From the NCBI RefSeq assembly GCF_000740895.1, contig NC_025263.1, positions 434,001 to 498,000 of the forward strand: a stretch of DNA of 64,000 nt. The letters run 5' to 3'. Numbering within the stretch: position 1 is the stretch's first letter; each line of letters begins with the position of its first letter. Position numbers and translations under genes: made by a program. Positions 1 through 11,504 of the stretch are shown here, piece after piece. The stretch is from Theileria orientalis strain Shintoku. Its lineage: Eukaryota; Apicomplexa; Aconoidasida; Piroplasmida; Theileriidae. A model generated the notes under the pieces. That model was not told the origin of the DNA and ran no database searches. It saw only the letters and a list, made by a program, of their open reading frames with translations.

Positions 1-383
1 TTTATATGTATTTAACAATATTTTTAATATTTTAATTATTATATCGATTGACCAGAGTATTAACAATATGTTTAATAAAAAATAGAAATCGGTGCGTATA
101 AATAAACAAAATTAAAATAGTTAAATTACAACCATTTTGATTAAAAAAATTATATTAAAAGTGATTTTTGAATTAATTATAAATAAAATAATAAAATGAT
201 GAATATAAATTTAGAGCACACCAAGACAACACATTATCATACAAATACATAATTTACATTTATTTACATTAATTTATCATATTTAAAGAATAATAAATTA
301 AAACTAATTTTAAATAATATTATTTTAATATATAATGTGCCCTACTAATATGTTATTATTAATATTCTATTTTTAATTCAAAA
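1..383. other. AT-rich upstream region, no gene seen
   Basis: Almost pure A/T sequence with no open frame of useful length and no tRNA-like fold recognised. It ends at the start codon of the mS35-like gene and presumably holds that gene's promoter and 5' UTR. Confidence 0.5.
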
Positions 384-1418
384 ATGAGTTTGATTTTAAA
401 AGAATTGATTAATCATTCTAGATTATACAATAACAATATTACTCATATATTTGAGAGTAACCCGTATATATTTACACATGTTATGACCAAGAAGAAAAAA
501 AGGAAGGTCGAGAAGGTCGTTAAAACTGAAGAGCAGAAACAAATATCTTCCAGGTAACACTTACATATTGTTCATCGTCTATTTAGCAACGTACTTCGAC
601 GCCAAGATCTCATTGGAAACCCTGAAACTTCTGATTCAATGTCCAAGACCATTAAGAAACAGTTCAATCTCGTCTCTGCCGGATTTGTCACGAGGAAACA
701 CATCGCAAGATTCCGTAAATACAAGGTTTTTATTATTTGTTGTCATAATAACTCAGGCGCTTCGCGAAATTTCTAGGACTCATGACAAATCCTTCTTTAA
801 CTCCTATGCTTTTGTCACTCCTCTCACCAAACTACAACATGAATCTAATTTGCCGAAAACAATAAGTTTGTGACACATGTTTAATATATTTTCAGACCAC
901 TCACGACACGACTTTCCTCATTCACTTCATTATAAGGTCGATTGGTACGGCTCATCTTCTCCAGCTCCTCACCCTTCGGACACCTCATTCTACATTTCAT
1001 TCAATTTGAGGGAACTTAACCTATCACCAGTGTATTTTTAATTAAATATTACTCGTTTGATCAAATAATGCATTCATCATCTAATAACTTTTTCAGCCAA
1101 ATCGATGGCCTTAAGGGAATCATAGGACCCAATAGATACGACTCAGACAGTGGCTTTTGTGTTATCGAGTCGAATATTTTCAACTCTTTGAACCAAAACG
1201 CCTCATACCTAGGTATTCCTAACTCAAATACACCTTAAATCACTTCTGATTAACCATTTAGTAGATACCTACTACTATTCACTTCCATTATCTAATTTTA
1301 ATTTATTCTAATAGTAGTAATCTTTATAATTAAACGTCAACGCACATAAATCGTAACAATTATCAAATTAGGCGATGTCACTGAGAAACTCATGAAATTC
1401 ATCAATCGGTTGCACTAA
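384..1418 (+). CDS. Mitochondrial small ribosomal subunit protein mS35 (MRP-S28/S35 family)
   Basis: A gene of six small exons (about 230 residues) assembled through introns with good GT-AG ends; the last intron runs 1213-1371. The C-terminal half contains NLRELNLSPVQIDGLKGIIG followed by GPNRYDSDSG and a final FINRLH. This is the typical layout of the MRP-S28 domain of mS35: a helix, a GPRYN-like turn, then a short acidic strand. The protein would sit in the mitochondrial ribosome small subunit. The N-terminus has a KKKKRK stretch at about residue 36 and is not an obvious targeting peptide. The upstream exons are less certain than the C-terminal ones. The next gene is convergent, 129 bp away. 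Confidence 0.65.
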
Positions 1419-1547
1419 CATTCTGCTTTTACGATCCACATTGATACGATCAATGATTTCTGATTTAACTACCACTTCACTCTAATGACTTATCATTTAC
1501 TCGTGTGACTTGTGCTTTACTGTCCACGTACTTACAAAGCCCCGTGG

Positions 1548-2476
1548 TCAATTTGCATTTCCCAATCTGTATGAAAAGATTGTATTCATCTTTTCGTTAT
1601 CGTAGTTGAGCTGTGCGAATATGCTTTTCACTGTTTGTAGGTCCTCGTTCGACAGCCTGCTCGTTACCATTTGATCGCTAAGCAGATCTAACAGCTCCTT
1701 GTGCCTGTATCCGAACCTGAATATTTGCTATTTTCTACTTTCTCTTACCTCGAGTACGAATTTAGGAACTTCATTATCAGGTTTGGCTGAATGGTCACTC
1801 CCGACTTAATGTTCTTCACTATGTCACTTGTCACCATCTCGAACAGCGGTTTGCTGTCGAATCCGCACTTTGCGTACGCTCCCACCAGGTGTATGTATGA
1901 GACTGTGTCGCTCGTGTTTTGTCTAATGTGTGTGTTCGTAGACTTCGACTCAGCGTGCGTGTTGTTCAGCCTGTTGTTGATAGCCGACTCCAGCTCCTTC
2001 AACTTTCCGACTTCGTGCCTGCAGGAGATTGTTTTTACGATCGAGTTCATGAGTGCGATTGGGCAGATTGAGAAGTACGAGAACGAGAGTGCCAGTATGG
2101 AGAGCTCCTTGAGGGACAGTGCGTTGAAGTCATAGTCCAGCTGCTCAAGGGCTATATTGTACAGATTTGCGTTTCGAATTTTAATTCTCTTGTATATGTG
2201 GATCAACTTTACCCAGTCAGACGGCGTGAACGACTCTTTTGACTCGACTGCCAGGTCGTTGATCTGATTCCAGAATGCTACGTCAAATATTTGAGACTTA
2301 AGACCTTTGTTTGCCACTTTAAGTATAGCACCAGGCGCGTGCTTTCCAGTTTCGGAAAAGTTATTTATGATTAAAGCGTCGACGTTGGACCAAGAGGTGG
2401 TCTTGTTGAACACGTCTTGTATTAAAGACGAAAAATGATTTTTGTTTGTTAGTAGTCTCGAGGTAAATCTAATCAT
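1548..2476 (-). CDS. Heptatricopeptide/OPR-like mitochondrial RNA-binding protein
   Basis: Two exons (1749-2476 and 1548-1716) joined across a 32-nt intron give about 298 residues. The sequence is mostly helical, with repeats of the form LSxKELSILALSFSYF, IHLVGAYAKCGF and FLNSYSRFGYRHKELLDLL. These resemble the 37-residue heptatricopeptide or octotricopeptide repeats that apicomplexans have expanded for mitochondrial RNA handling. I see no C-terminal RAP domain, which many relatives carry, so it may be a repeat-only member. The N-terminus (MIRFTSRLLTNKNHF) is basic and hydroxylated, fitting a mitochondrial presequence. It is divergent from the downstream dehydrogenase gene. Confidence 0.55.
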
Positions 2477-2877
2477 ATATGATTATTTTAATCAATAAAA
2501 CAAGAATATTAGTACACATTTAAACAATATTTGCAAAATAATTGTTTAAAAGATGAATTGCTACGTTGTAATGGTAGTGTTTGTATATAAAAATTGATTA
2601 AGAAAGTGAGTTATAACAATAATAAACTAATAGTCATGTTGATATACTTAATACAAATACAATAAAATGAATAAATCCTGAATATTCATATCTTTATGAA
2701 CAAGTAGTACAATCATGGGGTCTAGCATATAAGAGACTAATACACAAATCATATACTATCATTTAATTAAATATTTTGTTGCCTTTTAGGGTGTGTTAAT
2801 ATTTCTAAATACATTATACAATATTGTTTTGTCGTTTTTAATATATTAATATCAATTCATCCAAATAAATTTTTACG
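2477..2877. promoter_or_regulatory. Divergent intergenic region, presumed bidirectional promoter
   Basis: A 401-bp AT-rich stretch between two head-to-head genes, both for proteins expected in the mitochondrion. I see no open frame or RNA gene. It must contain both start-site regions; no motif stands out. Confidence 0.4.
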
Positions 2878-4578
2878 ATGATTTCTAAACTGTGTACCAT
2901 TAATAATACACTTGTTCGGAGGGTTAGCCTCGCTTCAGTAAGCCGTGCTAATTGGAGATTCCAAAACGTTTCCGTTACCTCTTTTGCAACCTCTCACAAG
3001 AGACCTGAAAATCCAAAATTTTTCAACGACCCTTCCGAAGTTAAGCCTTATGTTTTGGGACTGCGCTACACTGAGTTCACAAAGGACCTCTACATGGCCA
3101 CTGATTCTCCTGTTATTCCTATTTTCCAGGTTATGAAGACGGATGGCACTCTTCACGAAGGACACACCAACCCCTTTGAATCAGACGATAAGGTTAAAGA
3201 GCTACTTAAGACCATGGTGCGACTTAGTGTTTGGGATAACCTCTTCTACAACATACAGAGACAAGGTAATTGCGTATATCATATCGATTACATATACACA
3301 CTTTTTCTCAATATATCTGACATTTCAATAGGGAGGATATCTTTTTACATCCAAAACCAGGGAGAGGAGGCTCTTCAGTTGGCCGCAGGACTCGCTCTTA
3401 AGCATCAGGATCACCTCTTCTGCCAGTACAGGTACGGGCATTATTTTAACTATATTATAGGGAGATGGGAGTTTGCTTTGCCAAGGGTTGCTCAGAGGAT
3501 GATTTCCTGGCACAACTCTTCTCGTAAGTTTTTCTCGATTAAATTATTCTTTAGCACTCACAGGGATGAGGGCAAGGGGAGACAGATGCCAATTTCGTAC
3601 TCTAAGAGGAGCGTTAACCTGCACACAATCACAACTCCTCTCTCCTCTCAGATTCCTCAAGCATCCGGTACAGGCTACGCGCTGAAAATGGCAGGAGAGG
3701 ACGCAGTATCAATAGTGTTCTTCGGAGAAGGCGCAGCCTCAGAGGGCGATTTCCATGCTGCGGTTAACTTCGCAGCAGTTCGTCAGAGTCAGACGATCTT
3801 CGCCTGCAGAAACAACTCGTACTCCATCTCTACCCCCGTTAGGGACCAGTACATTGGAGATGGAATTGCAATCAGAGGTCTAGCGCTTGGAGTTCCGTCT
3901 CTTAGGTAACCTTAAACTGACATGACGTTTATTTAGAGTCGATGGCAACGATTTGTTTGCATCGTACATTGCAAGTAAACACGCCAGGGAATACTGCGTT
4001 AAACACTCGACACCAGTCGTGATTGAGTACATGACCTACAGGTAAATCCCACACACATGATAACCTCAACTTTAGAATTGGGCACCACAGCACTTCTGAC
4101 GAGTCATCACAATACAGAGGAAAAGGAGAATTTGAGGCTTGGGCGAAAGATGGAGTTAATCCGATAAGTATGTAATATTTTATCTTTTAATCAATTTGAC
4201 TTTTTATTCTAGAGCGCGTCGGACTCTATCTTGAATCAAAGGGCATGTGGTCAAAGGCCGAGGAAGACGCTTTGAAGAAGGAAGCCACCTCCTATATGCT
4301 CAAGAAGATAAAGGAATACGAGAACCTCAGCGCCGTCGACGTGGTCCCAGGACTCTTCGACGACGTTTACGACAAAGCACACCCACAACTCGACGTAAGA
4401 ACCATTATATACACTATTTATGATTGTTTACACACAGAATAATCATTTTATATCATTGCGTTAATTAATATGTGTTTTAATTTATATTTGTAGCAACAAA
4501 GGGACGAGTTGAGGTCACACCTTGAGAAGCACAAGGACAAGTATGACATGTCCAAGTTCAAAGACGTAGGAAAATAAG
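2878..4578 (+). CDS. BCKDHA: Branched-chain 2-oxo acid dehydrogenase E1 component, alpha subunit
   Basis: About eight exons encode a full-length E1-alpha. Landmarks in order are a mitochondrial-type basic N-terminus, FYIQNQGEEALQLAAGLAL, the thiamine-diphosphate motif FFGEGAASEGDFHAAVNFAA ending in RNNSYSIST, and the regulatory loop YRIGHHSTSDESSQYR. GEGAASEGD (rather than GDG) and the HHSTSD loop are those of the branched-chain enzyme, not of pyruvate dehydrogenase. With E1-beta, E2 and E3 it decarboxylates 2-oxo acids and forms acyl-CoA in the mitochondrial matrix. In Toxoplasma and Plasmodium this complex supplies mitochondrial acetyl-CoA from pyruvate, and the same role is likely here. 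Introns at 3266-3331 and after NLHTITTPL-containing exon 4 interrupt the frame without loss. The last exon ends in FKDVGK. Confidence 0.93.
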
Positions 4579-4955
4579 CAATCCTTCATATTCTAATTCA
4601 AATTGTTTTTCACACGAACAAATATACAATGTGATTTAAAAATGTGTTGATTATCCTATCACCACGTATTTTATATTCACACAGAGACATTTGCATATAT
4701 GTATATAAAGTTTAACTTATAAAATTAAACAATTTTTAATGTTTTATTTTTGTAACGTTTGTTTCTTTTAATTATTTTTATATAGATATTTTAATAAAAA
4801 TTGTCTCAAATAGGTTGTTTTTTCATAAAAGATAATGTATTTGTTTACAAAATTATTTTCAATTGATATATTGTATTTATATAAATTAATTACAGAAATA
4901 ATTTTTTTAACATTAACATATAAAAAATTATAATTAAGTTTAAACATTAATCCTT
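4579..4955. other. Convergent intergenic region, nothing recognised
   Basis: A 377-bp AT-rich gap between the 3' ends of the E1-alpha and SNARE genes. It contains only runs of T and A expected of 3' UTRs and polyadenylation sites. Confidence 0.4.
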
Positions 4956-6206
4956 TTAAAAGAGATACGATCCCTTAGAGCTCTTTAGGTAGTCTATGAA
5001 CAGGAGAAAAACTGATAATCCGACTAGCGCTGTGCAAAGAATTCTGTGATAGAATGGGAGGCTCTCCTTGCTGGTTTTCTTTAATGAGTCTTGCGTTTTT
5101 TCTATGTTCGTTATCGATTCCTGGACGTTGGTGTTGATAATTTGGTGCAGTTCGTTCTGCTGCTCTACAGTTCCCGTTAGCTTCACGAACATTGAGGAAA
5201 TTTCAGTCAGTCGCTCCTGCACAGAGTTTATAGCCTGAAGCTCGTTTGCTTTTATTTGTTCGTTTATGCTATTCACTGTCCGTGCGTGCTCCTGTTCAAG
5301 TGTGTCTGACACCTGTTGTGTATCAAGCTCAGAATGGTCTATGTAGTTGCTCGATATGTTGTATGCTCCCCTTTCGTATGTGAGCGATCCTTGTGATAAG
5401 CGTGAATTATTACCAACAAAGTCTTTATTTATAATATTATTGTCCGATCGTAATGTGTATTTTTGATTTGATGATGTTGATACCCCTAGTATGTTTGGAT
5501 CTGGAGATGAGTATTCTGAGTTATCTGAAATTGATTGTGACATTTGTTTTTCAGATAAATCACAGTCAGATTGAGATTTGTTACATGTTTTAATAAAATG
5601 CGATAAGTATGTATTTGGTATAGAGTCGTTGCTTTTCGATGAATCAATGTTCCTAACTTCACTGAGGTTCTCCGTCATCACCTTAACTGTGTTAATAACC
5701 GACGATTCGAACTTTAACTTTAGCCTTTGGTAGTTCTGAACGTCATCCTTTAGTATTTGGAACAAGTATTTTAAGCATGAGTTGATCCCTTCTCTATGCT
5801 TCCTAAGTGAATTTGATTTGTTAGATTTGTTTGTGTCATTGACTAATGATTCATCCATTTGATTTATCATTTCTCCTAATATCATTGTGTCATGAACTAT
5901 AGATTCTATTCCTATTTTGTTGAACAAAAGTCTCTTTGACGTGACAAATGTGTGCAAATTATTGGTATTAGGTAAAGTTAAAATACCAAATTTATTAAAC
6001 TTAAATGATTGTTCATCATTGAAAACTGTGTAAGGTGATAAAAGCGATTCCAAAGATAACAATCTATTAAACAACAAAGAAGATAACATAGAGTATCTAT
6101 CTATTGTGGAATCATCGTTATAAAAAGTGTTTAAATTATCGGAATCAGATTTAAGTACGGAATTCCAGTAAAGGGACTTACGCTTAAACTCATAAGATTT
6201 GTCCAT
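4956..6206 (-). CDS. Syntaxin-18/Ufe1-like Qa-SNARE, C-terminally anchored
   Basis: A single-exon 416-residue protein. The C-terminus shows a SNARE heptad region (about residues 325-385, including ELQAINSVQERLTEIS and VEQQNELHQIINTNVQ). A single membrane helix follows (about residues 393-409, ILCTALVGLSVFLLFIDYL) with only a few residues after it, so it is tail-anchored. The wording of this region, with a Gln pair at the expected zero layer and a final FLLFIDYL, is closest to syntaxin 18/Ufe1. That protein mediates Golgi-to-ER retrograde fusion at the ER. The long N-terminal part fits the helical domain of that group plus a low-complexity Ser/Asn linker (about residues 200-290). Other Qa-SNAREs remain possible. 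Confidence 0.7.
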   Translation of the reverse strand: MDKSYEFKRKSLYWNSVLKSDSDNLNTFYNDDSTIDRYSMLSSLLFNRLLSLESLLSPYTVFNDEQSFKFNKFGILTLPNTNNLHTFVTSKRLLFNKIGIESIVHDTMILGEMINQMDESLVNDTNKSNKSNSLRKHREGINSCLKYLFQILKDDVQNYQRLKLKFESSVINTVKVMTENLSEVRNIDSSKSNDSIPNTYLSHFIKTCNKSQSDCDLSEKQMSQSISDNSEYSSPDPNILGVSTSSNQKYTLRSDNNIINKDFVGNNSRLSQGSLTYERGAYNISSNYIDHSELDTQQVSDTLEQEHARTVNSINEQIKANELQAINSVQERLTEISSMFVKLTGTVEQQNELHQIINTNVQESITNIEKTQDSLKKTSKESLPFYHRILCTALVGLSVFLLFIDYLKSSKGSYLF

Positions 6207-6396
6207 TGTGTATATATTATAATTAATAAAAATTATTTTTATATATCATTTTACAAAAATAAAAATTAATTAATTGAAAGAATCAATAAAATTTTAAATT
6301 GCAACCTATACACTACATTATTTATATAAATATCATGTTATTTATTTAATATTAATCCTTTTCAATTTAAATTTATAATACAACTATCAACAATTA

Positions 6397-7236
6397 ATGG
6401 GTGAATATAATGATCAAATTGATGATACTATTAAGTCTTTTCATGACCTTAGTATTTCTGATAAATACTCTTTTAATTCTTCACTAGTAAAGATCGTCGA
6501 CGTTACTGTCCACACAATTCGGCAAGTTTGGGTAATCCTTCGAAACTCACTTCCTTATGAACTCGATAATTACTTATCTAACGATTACAAGTTCCCTCAA
6601 TTCGACTGTATGAACCAATATGTCAATTATTCTTCAATAGGTTAGTTTTAAATCATATCATTATTATTTAGCATATGTGTCAATATATTCCGCTGGAGCT
6701 ATCATTTGTCAAGTTACTAAACCTGACCCTAAACCGCCGAGCCCTAAGTTAATCCCGTTCAATCGATCTTCCAAGTCAAAATCTAAGAACGAACAGCCAT
6801 GTGTAGTCATTATCGCAATATCTGTTTTAAAAAATCACACAGGACTAGGGTTGTGTAAGTTAATATTTAATATAAACCATTTTATTTATTATATTTAATA
6901 TATTTAAGATATACTTATTATTTGAATACAAACCTAATAATTCTATATACATATATATATAAAAATATATATAAATCCATTAAATCATTTGTAGCTCTTA
7001 AACTCTATGACCACACTATCAACAAGCTGAAGTCTGATGGCATTAAGGTCGTTTACGCTCTCGTCGACGAGAACTCTGAGTGCACAGTCGACTTTTACAG
7101 TAGACGAGGGTTTCACAAGTCTAACACCAAGTTTAACCTACTCACTTCTAACTTGAAAGTTGAATGCTCCAGGTCTCCCGTTCCTCCGTCGTTTGTTATA
7201 ATGGAAATGGCTCTTGGCTCTGAGCTTACCAAGTAA
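6397..7236 (+). CDS. GNAT-fold N-acetyltransferase
   Basis: Three exons (introns of about 30 and 130 nt) give roughly 200 residues. The core reads SIYSAGAIICQV, then VVIIAISVLKNHTGLGL, then KSDGIKVVYALVDENSECTVDFYSRRGF. This is the GNAT order: strand 4, the acetyl-CoA loop NHTGLG in place of the usual R/Q-x-x-G-x-G, then helix and strand 5 ending in FYxRxGF. The pattern is nearest to NAA50/RimI-type protein acetyltransferases, but the substrate cannot be told. Asn at the usual Arg/Gln position of the CoA loop is atypical. It is divergent from the SNARE gene across 190 bp. Confidence 0.62.
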
Positions 7237-7407
7237 TTGAGGGTATATTGTACAATATTCAAGTAAACTTACAATAACTTAAATGTAGTAAATATTTTTA
7301 ACTGTGCAAAAATTAAAAATATTTATCAACACAAATAACTCTGATTGTATGATATATCATATGGTATACCTATACGTGTGTGCTATTGAGATTATGGACG
7401 CTGTTGG

Positions 7408-10400
7408 TCAACTCATTAAATCAGTAACGAACTTAACAAGGTACTTATTCCTCAAGAATTCGTTTACTCGATCCTAAATACGTATGTTTAGTGCAAATAC
7501 AATATCCCATTAATAGATGATGTAAGTATTATCTTACCGGATCCTTTTTCAAATACTCTTTAGACCAGTTTTTCAAGTAGTTGGGATCAAGTTTGTTGTT
7601 TACTGTTTTGCATATGAAAATAGATCCCGTCTTCGCATAGTGGTTATACAAAGCTGACCAGTGCTTATGGTCAAGAAGGTATCTGGGATTTCCTAAAAAG
7701 AGTGATGGTGTGAATATATTAAAAGGTAAAGTGTGTAAAGATAATTTGAGATAATGTGAAATCACAAATAGGACTCAGGATCTAAGGACGTGAGTTTTAT
7801 ACTTACCGACTATTAGGAGGTTACTGCATGCCCTGGTTATCGCTACGTTGATTCTTCTCCTGTCGGCTATGAAGGAGGCGTCGATGACGTTTGCGGTCAG
7901 GTCTGGCGTCTTCTTCGCTATCTTGGTCAGGTATTCCTGGGTTAGCCTTTTGAACTTCTTCACTTCGTTCTCGTCGTACGGCTCTGCGTCTATTGTTAGG
8001 ATCGACTGGGACGTAAGGTCCTCTATTCGCGCGTTCAGCGCCTTCTTGTTACCGACGTAGTTAGTTCTCACTGCGCTGAATATGATTATGTCCTTTTCCA
8101 TGCCCTGGAATCCGTCGACTGTGCTTACGTATATTTGATTCGTCTTTGACGGCGTAATCTTAGAGTAATCTGGCACGTTCGTCTGTGGATTTATTTTAAT
8201 CCTCTGCGAAATCGTCGACTTTAGTATTTCAGCCTGCGCAGCATAGGGACTGATAACTGCAATCTTTCTCGCGATTTCCTCCGCTGTAATTCCCGGAATC
8301 GTTGACATTATTTCTATCAGCATTTCCAGTAGCTGGCACACTAGATCCACTTCCATTTCGTTCACATATGACGTGTCATTCCTAGACTCGTGCGAGTCTA
8401 TGGCAAAGAAGACTGTCGGCCTGAACAGAGGGAACTGGCGCCAGTCCTCCTCCGGCTTCGATAGTGACTTTTTGGCGTTAATGAGCTGATTCTGATAAAA
8501 GTACATCGAAGGGAACCTCGTTATCAATGGGTCCATTCTATACTGGAGCTTCAGGAAGTTCACCGGGTACCCGCACAGCTGCAGCCTCTTGAAGAGCGAC
8601 TGGTCGTAGTTCAGCTGTATCGCCACCTTCGAACAGACCGTCGCTGATAGCTGACATGGGTCTCCCACCAGAATCGCTCTTTTGCATCCCAGGTTGAATG
8701 GGATCAGCGTCGACAGCTCCACTGCCTGCGTCGCCTCGTCTATGATCAGCGTGTCGAAGCAGTTTATCAGGCCGTACAGCTCCCTCGAGCCGCATCCTGA
8801 CAGCGTCGAGCACACGATCTCGCTGTTGAGCAGTATGTCCATGATTATCGTAGGCCTTTTCGCTGTGTTTCCTCTGTCTCCCTTGAGGTGCGACAGGTTG
8901 TTCTTAGACAGCCACTTTTTAAGCTTCGTCTCCAGACTGTACTCCTTCAGGTCCTCGTGGAAATTCGGGCCAACTCTGGTCACTGTTGGATTATATCTGT
9001 TTCCCTGCGGGTCGAATATTCCTCCGTCCGGACTCACCAACCTCTTTACGATCTCGTCGATTGCTGCGTTTGAGGGTGCACAGATGAGTATTCTTCTGTT
9101 GCTGTGGTTCTCACTCCCCAGGTGTACTACATTGTTGTTCTTTATTTTCTGAGTGTTGAAACAGCTGTAAATGTTATAATCCGAGTTTGAAAAGTAGTCG
9201 TATTTATCTCCCGAGACCAGGTCGTCAAATGTTATCTTTTCATCCTCAGTGTCATCTCGTGAGTACAGCCAATAATTCTTAATTTTACGATTCGTTTTTG
9301 AATCCTTTTTACACTTTTTAACTGCCTTTTCATTATTATTTGATACTGTGTTTGACGAATATAGAATCAAACTGACAATTCCCATTATGGTCGTCGTCTT
9401 TCCAGTTCCAGGGGGCCCTTGTATTAGGGATATGCCTTCCGTCATTAGACTGTTAGATACTGCTGATAGCTGTCCTGAGTTATAGTTTTCTTCAATTGTT
9501 CTCTTCAATCGTGGTGGAACTTCAAAATCTACTATAAGCTCATTTGTTGTATCTGGGTCCAATGTATTCTTTCTCTCTGACATTACTGTCAGTAATGAAT
9601 CCTTTAGCGGCATATTGCTCAACATACACAGTCCCTTAAACTCTCGCAGTATTGTTGTTAATGATATCAGCTTTGATACGTACCAGCATTCCGAGTCTCC
9701 CTTTACTGCGTGTGATTGTCTAGGCGAATATATATACCTCAGTTGATTTTGTATTGACATGAGCCTATCCAAGTCTCTATCGTCAAAGGTCTCTGGCGTT
9801 GCAAAACTCGGTGGCAATAGCAATATTTTCAACACTATTCTATTTTTAAGGATTGATACTAAGTATCCTATTGCGTGGTTTATAGAATCTTCGTACACTG
9901 GATGCGATAAGCTCATTCCGTTAGATCCAGAATATTTATCAATTCCATATCCCAGAACTGTACTTATGTCCCTTTTATTTGAAACGAAATTATGTTTGCG
10001 TAAAAATAAACACACAAGATCTCCTGGTGAGAAATCCGGAAGTGGATGGCTGAATGAAAAGGTAACATAACCAAACACACCAGAAATGTTACAAGATATC
10101 TGAAAATAATAATATTATATATAGTCATACCGGCTCTAAAGGTGACGGAATAGATAAATCGTTGTACTTTGATTGCGATATAATCTCGAGGCACTCTATC
10201 ATAAAGAGTGAAAAGAAAGAAGCATGGTATTCTTCTACTGAAGATATTTTATACGGCAATGGAACTAGAGGAGAGTCCCATTTTATTCTTTTTTGTATTT
10301 GCTTTAAATTATCATTAGAATCTTGAACCAAATCCCTGTAAAAATCTAATGATAAAAGCCTTTCAAGAATATCATCGATAGATGAAAGAGTTGGATTCTT

Positions 10401-10409
10401 AGAAGTCAT
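7408..10409 (-). CDS. SEN1-like superfamily 1 RNA/DNA helicase
   Basis: Four exons (10131-10409, 7807-10099, 7538-7692, 7408-7473) join in frame to 930 residues. Upf1-like SF1 motifs follow in order: Walker A GPPGTGKT, ICAPSNAAIDEIV, LIIDEATQAVE, LVGDPCQLSATV, LKLQYRMDP, STVDGFQGMEKDIIIFSAVR and the final RRINVAITRACSNLLIVG. The combination matches Sen1/senataxin helicases, which unwind RNA-DNA hybrids and help terminate RNA polymerase II transcription. A lysine-rich insert lies just after Walker A. An in-frame stop exists at 7529 if the last intron is retained; a GTAAGA donor and TTTAG acceptor support the extra 21-residue exon. A short antisense frame at about 7394 is treated as noise. Confidence 0.85.
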
Positions 10410-10665
10410 AGAATTAATAAATATTAAAATATAACAAAATTAATATATATGAATTGATATAATAAACAAATGCGATACTGAATATACAATTTAAGTATTG
10501 TATTGCGATATATTTAGAGTAAATATGTTCCCCATCAATTAATTAGTTTAAAAGATTATATTTTATTCAATGTGTATTATATTTGTTAATTCATAACAAT
10601 TAATTTGTAATATTATTTTAGTTTTTGTATTTTATTGTATATTAATAAATATCTTTTATATTAAA

Positions 10666-11362
10666 ATGGATTGTGTTTTTACTGATGAAGAGTGCTGTAT
10701 TAAATGCCAAAACTCTCTCAATTTGCTAAATATGTGGTATTACTTGGTATGTTTATCTATTTTAATTTATTTTAGGACGATTTTGGAAACCAACAAGGCC
10801 CCTTTGATAGTTTTTTTATTCTGTATTATATTTACTCTGGATATTTTGACGAAGGATCTGTATTTTTTTCTCATGATAAATCCAACGGTGGCCCGTCCAA
10901 CTATAACACACTCAACAACGTATGTTTCCCTTTAATGCACTTTTCATATATATATTTTAGTATTTGGACAAAATAATTGAGGACGTTAACGACCAGGCTG
11001 AGAATATTTTTCCATGTACACACTTTATGGAATACCTCTCCTCCTCTAAAGACGATCAATCTGTTTCAGAGGACGTTCAGATGCCTGACGGTTTGTATAA
11101 TTTAAGGGGTTCCAAAGAGATGCTAATTCCTGGCGAAAATATCTACGAGTCAGCTTTATCTAATCCCTCAAGCAAGGAATTTGAGAGGAATCCGCAATCG
11201 TCTGACGAAACAACCGACGACCCCAGTGTTATGAGCAGCGCTAACATTTTGAAGAAACGGATCATTAACAACTTAAAGGAGGCAGACGCTCACTTAAACC
11301 GAGTTAACTCGAGGCGTGTGAGCACCATGCTTGAGAGGAACTTATATAAAGAGCCCCTTTAA
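10666..11362 (+). CDS. Small GYF-domain protein
   Basis: Three exons encode about 205 residues. After an N-terminal Cys cluster, the segment WYYLDDFGNQQGPF (from residue 24) followed by YIYSGYFDEGS matches the GYF domain: W-x-Y-x-D, G-x-x-QGPF, and the Gly-Tyr-Phe signature at about residues 49-51. GYF domains bind proline-rich ligands and occur in splicing (CD2BP2/Lin1) and in translational repression proteins (GIGYF). The rest is acidic with a basic C-terminus and no second domain, so which class this belongs to is open. It is divergent from the helicase gene across 256 bp. Confidence 0.65.
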
Positions 11363-11504
11363 AATACTTATTTTTATACTCCTCATATTATGATTTTCGA
11401 CTACGCTAAATTTATATAAATGGCCCTACTCAACACTCATTTAACTTGGCTTCCTATAACATTATGATCACATGCACTTAAAATGGTTGTTTCCACTCAG
11501 GCTT

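Noticed and set aside
7394..7477. Short plus-strand frame starting MDAVGQ
   Set aside because: It lies antisense to the last SEN1 exon, which has better splice support and keeps the helicase frame.
8682..9152. Plus-strand frame opposite the SEN1 gene
   Set aside because: It is the antisense shadow of conserved helicase motifs.
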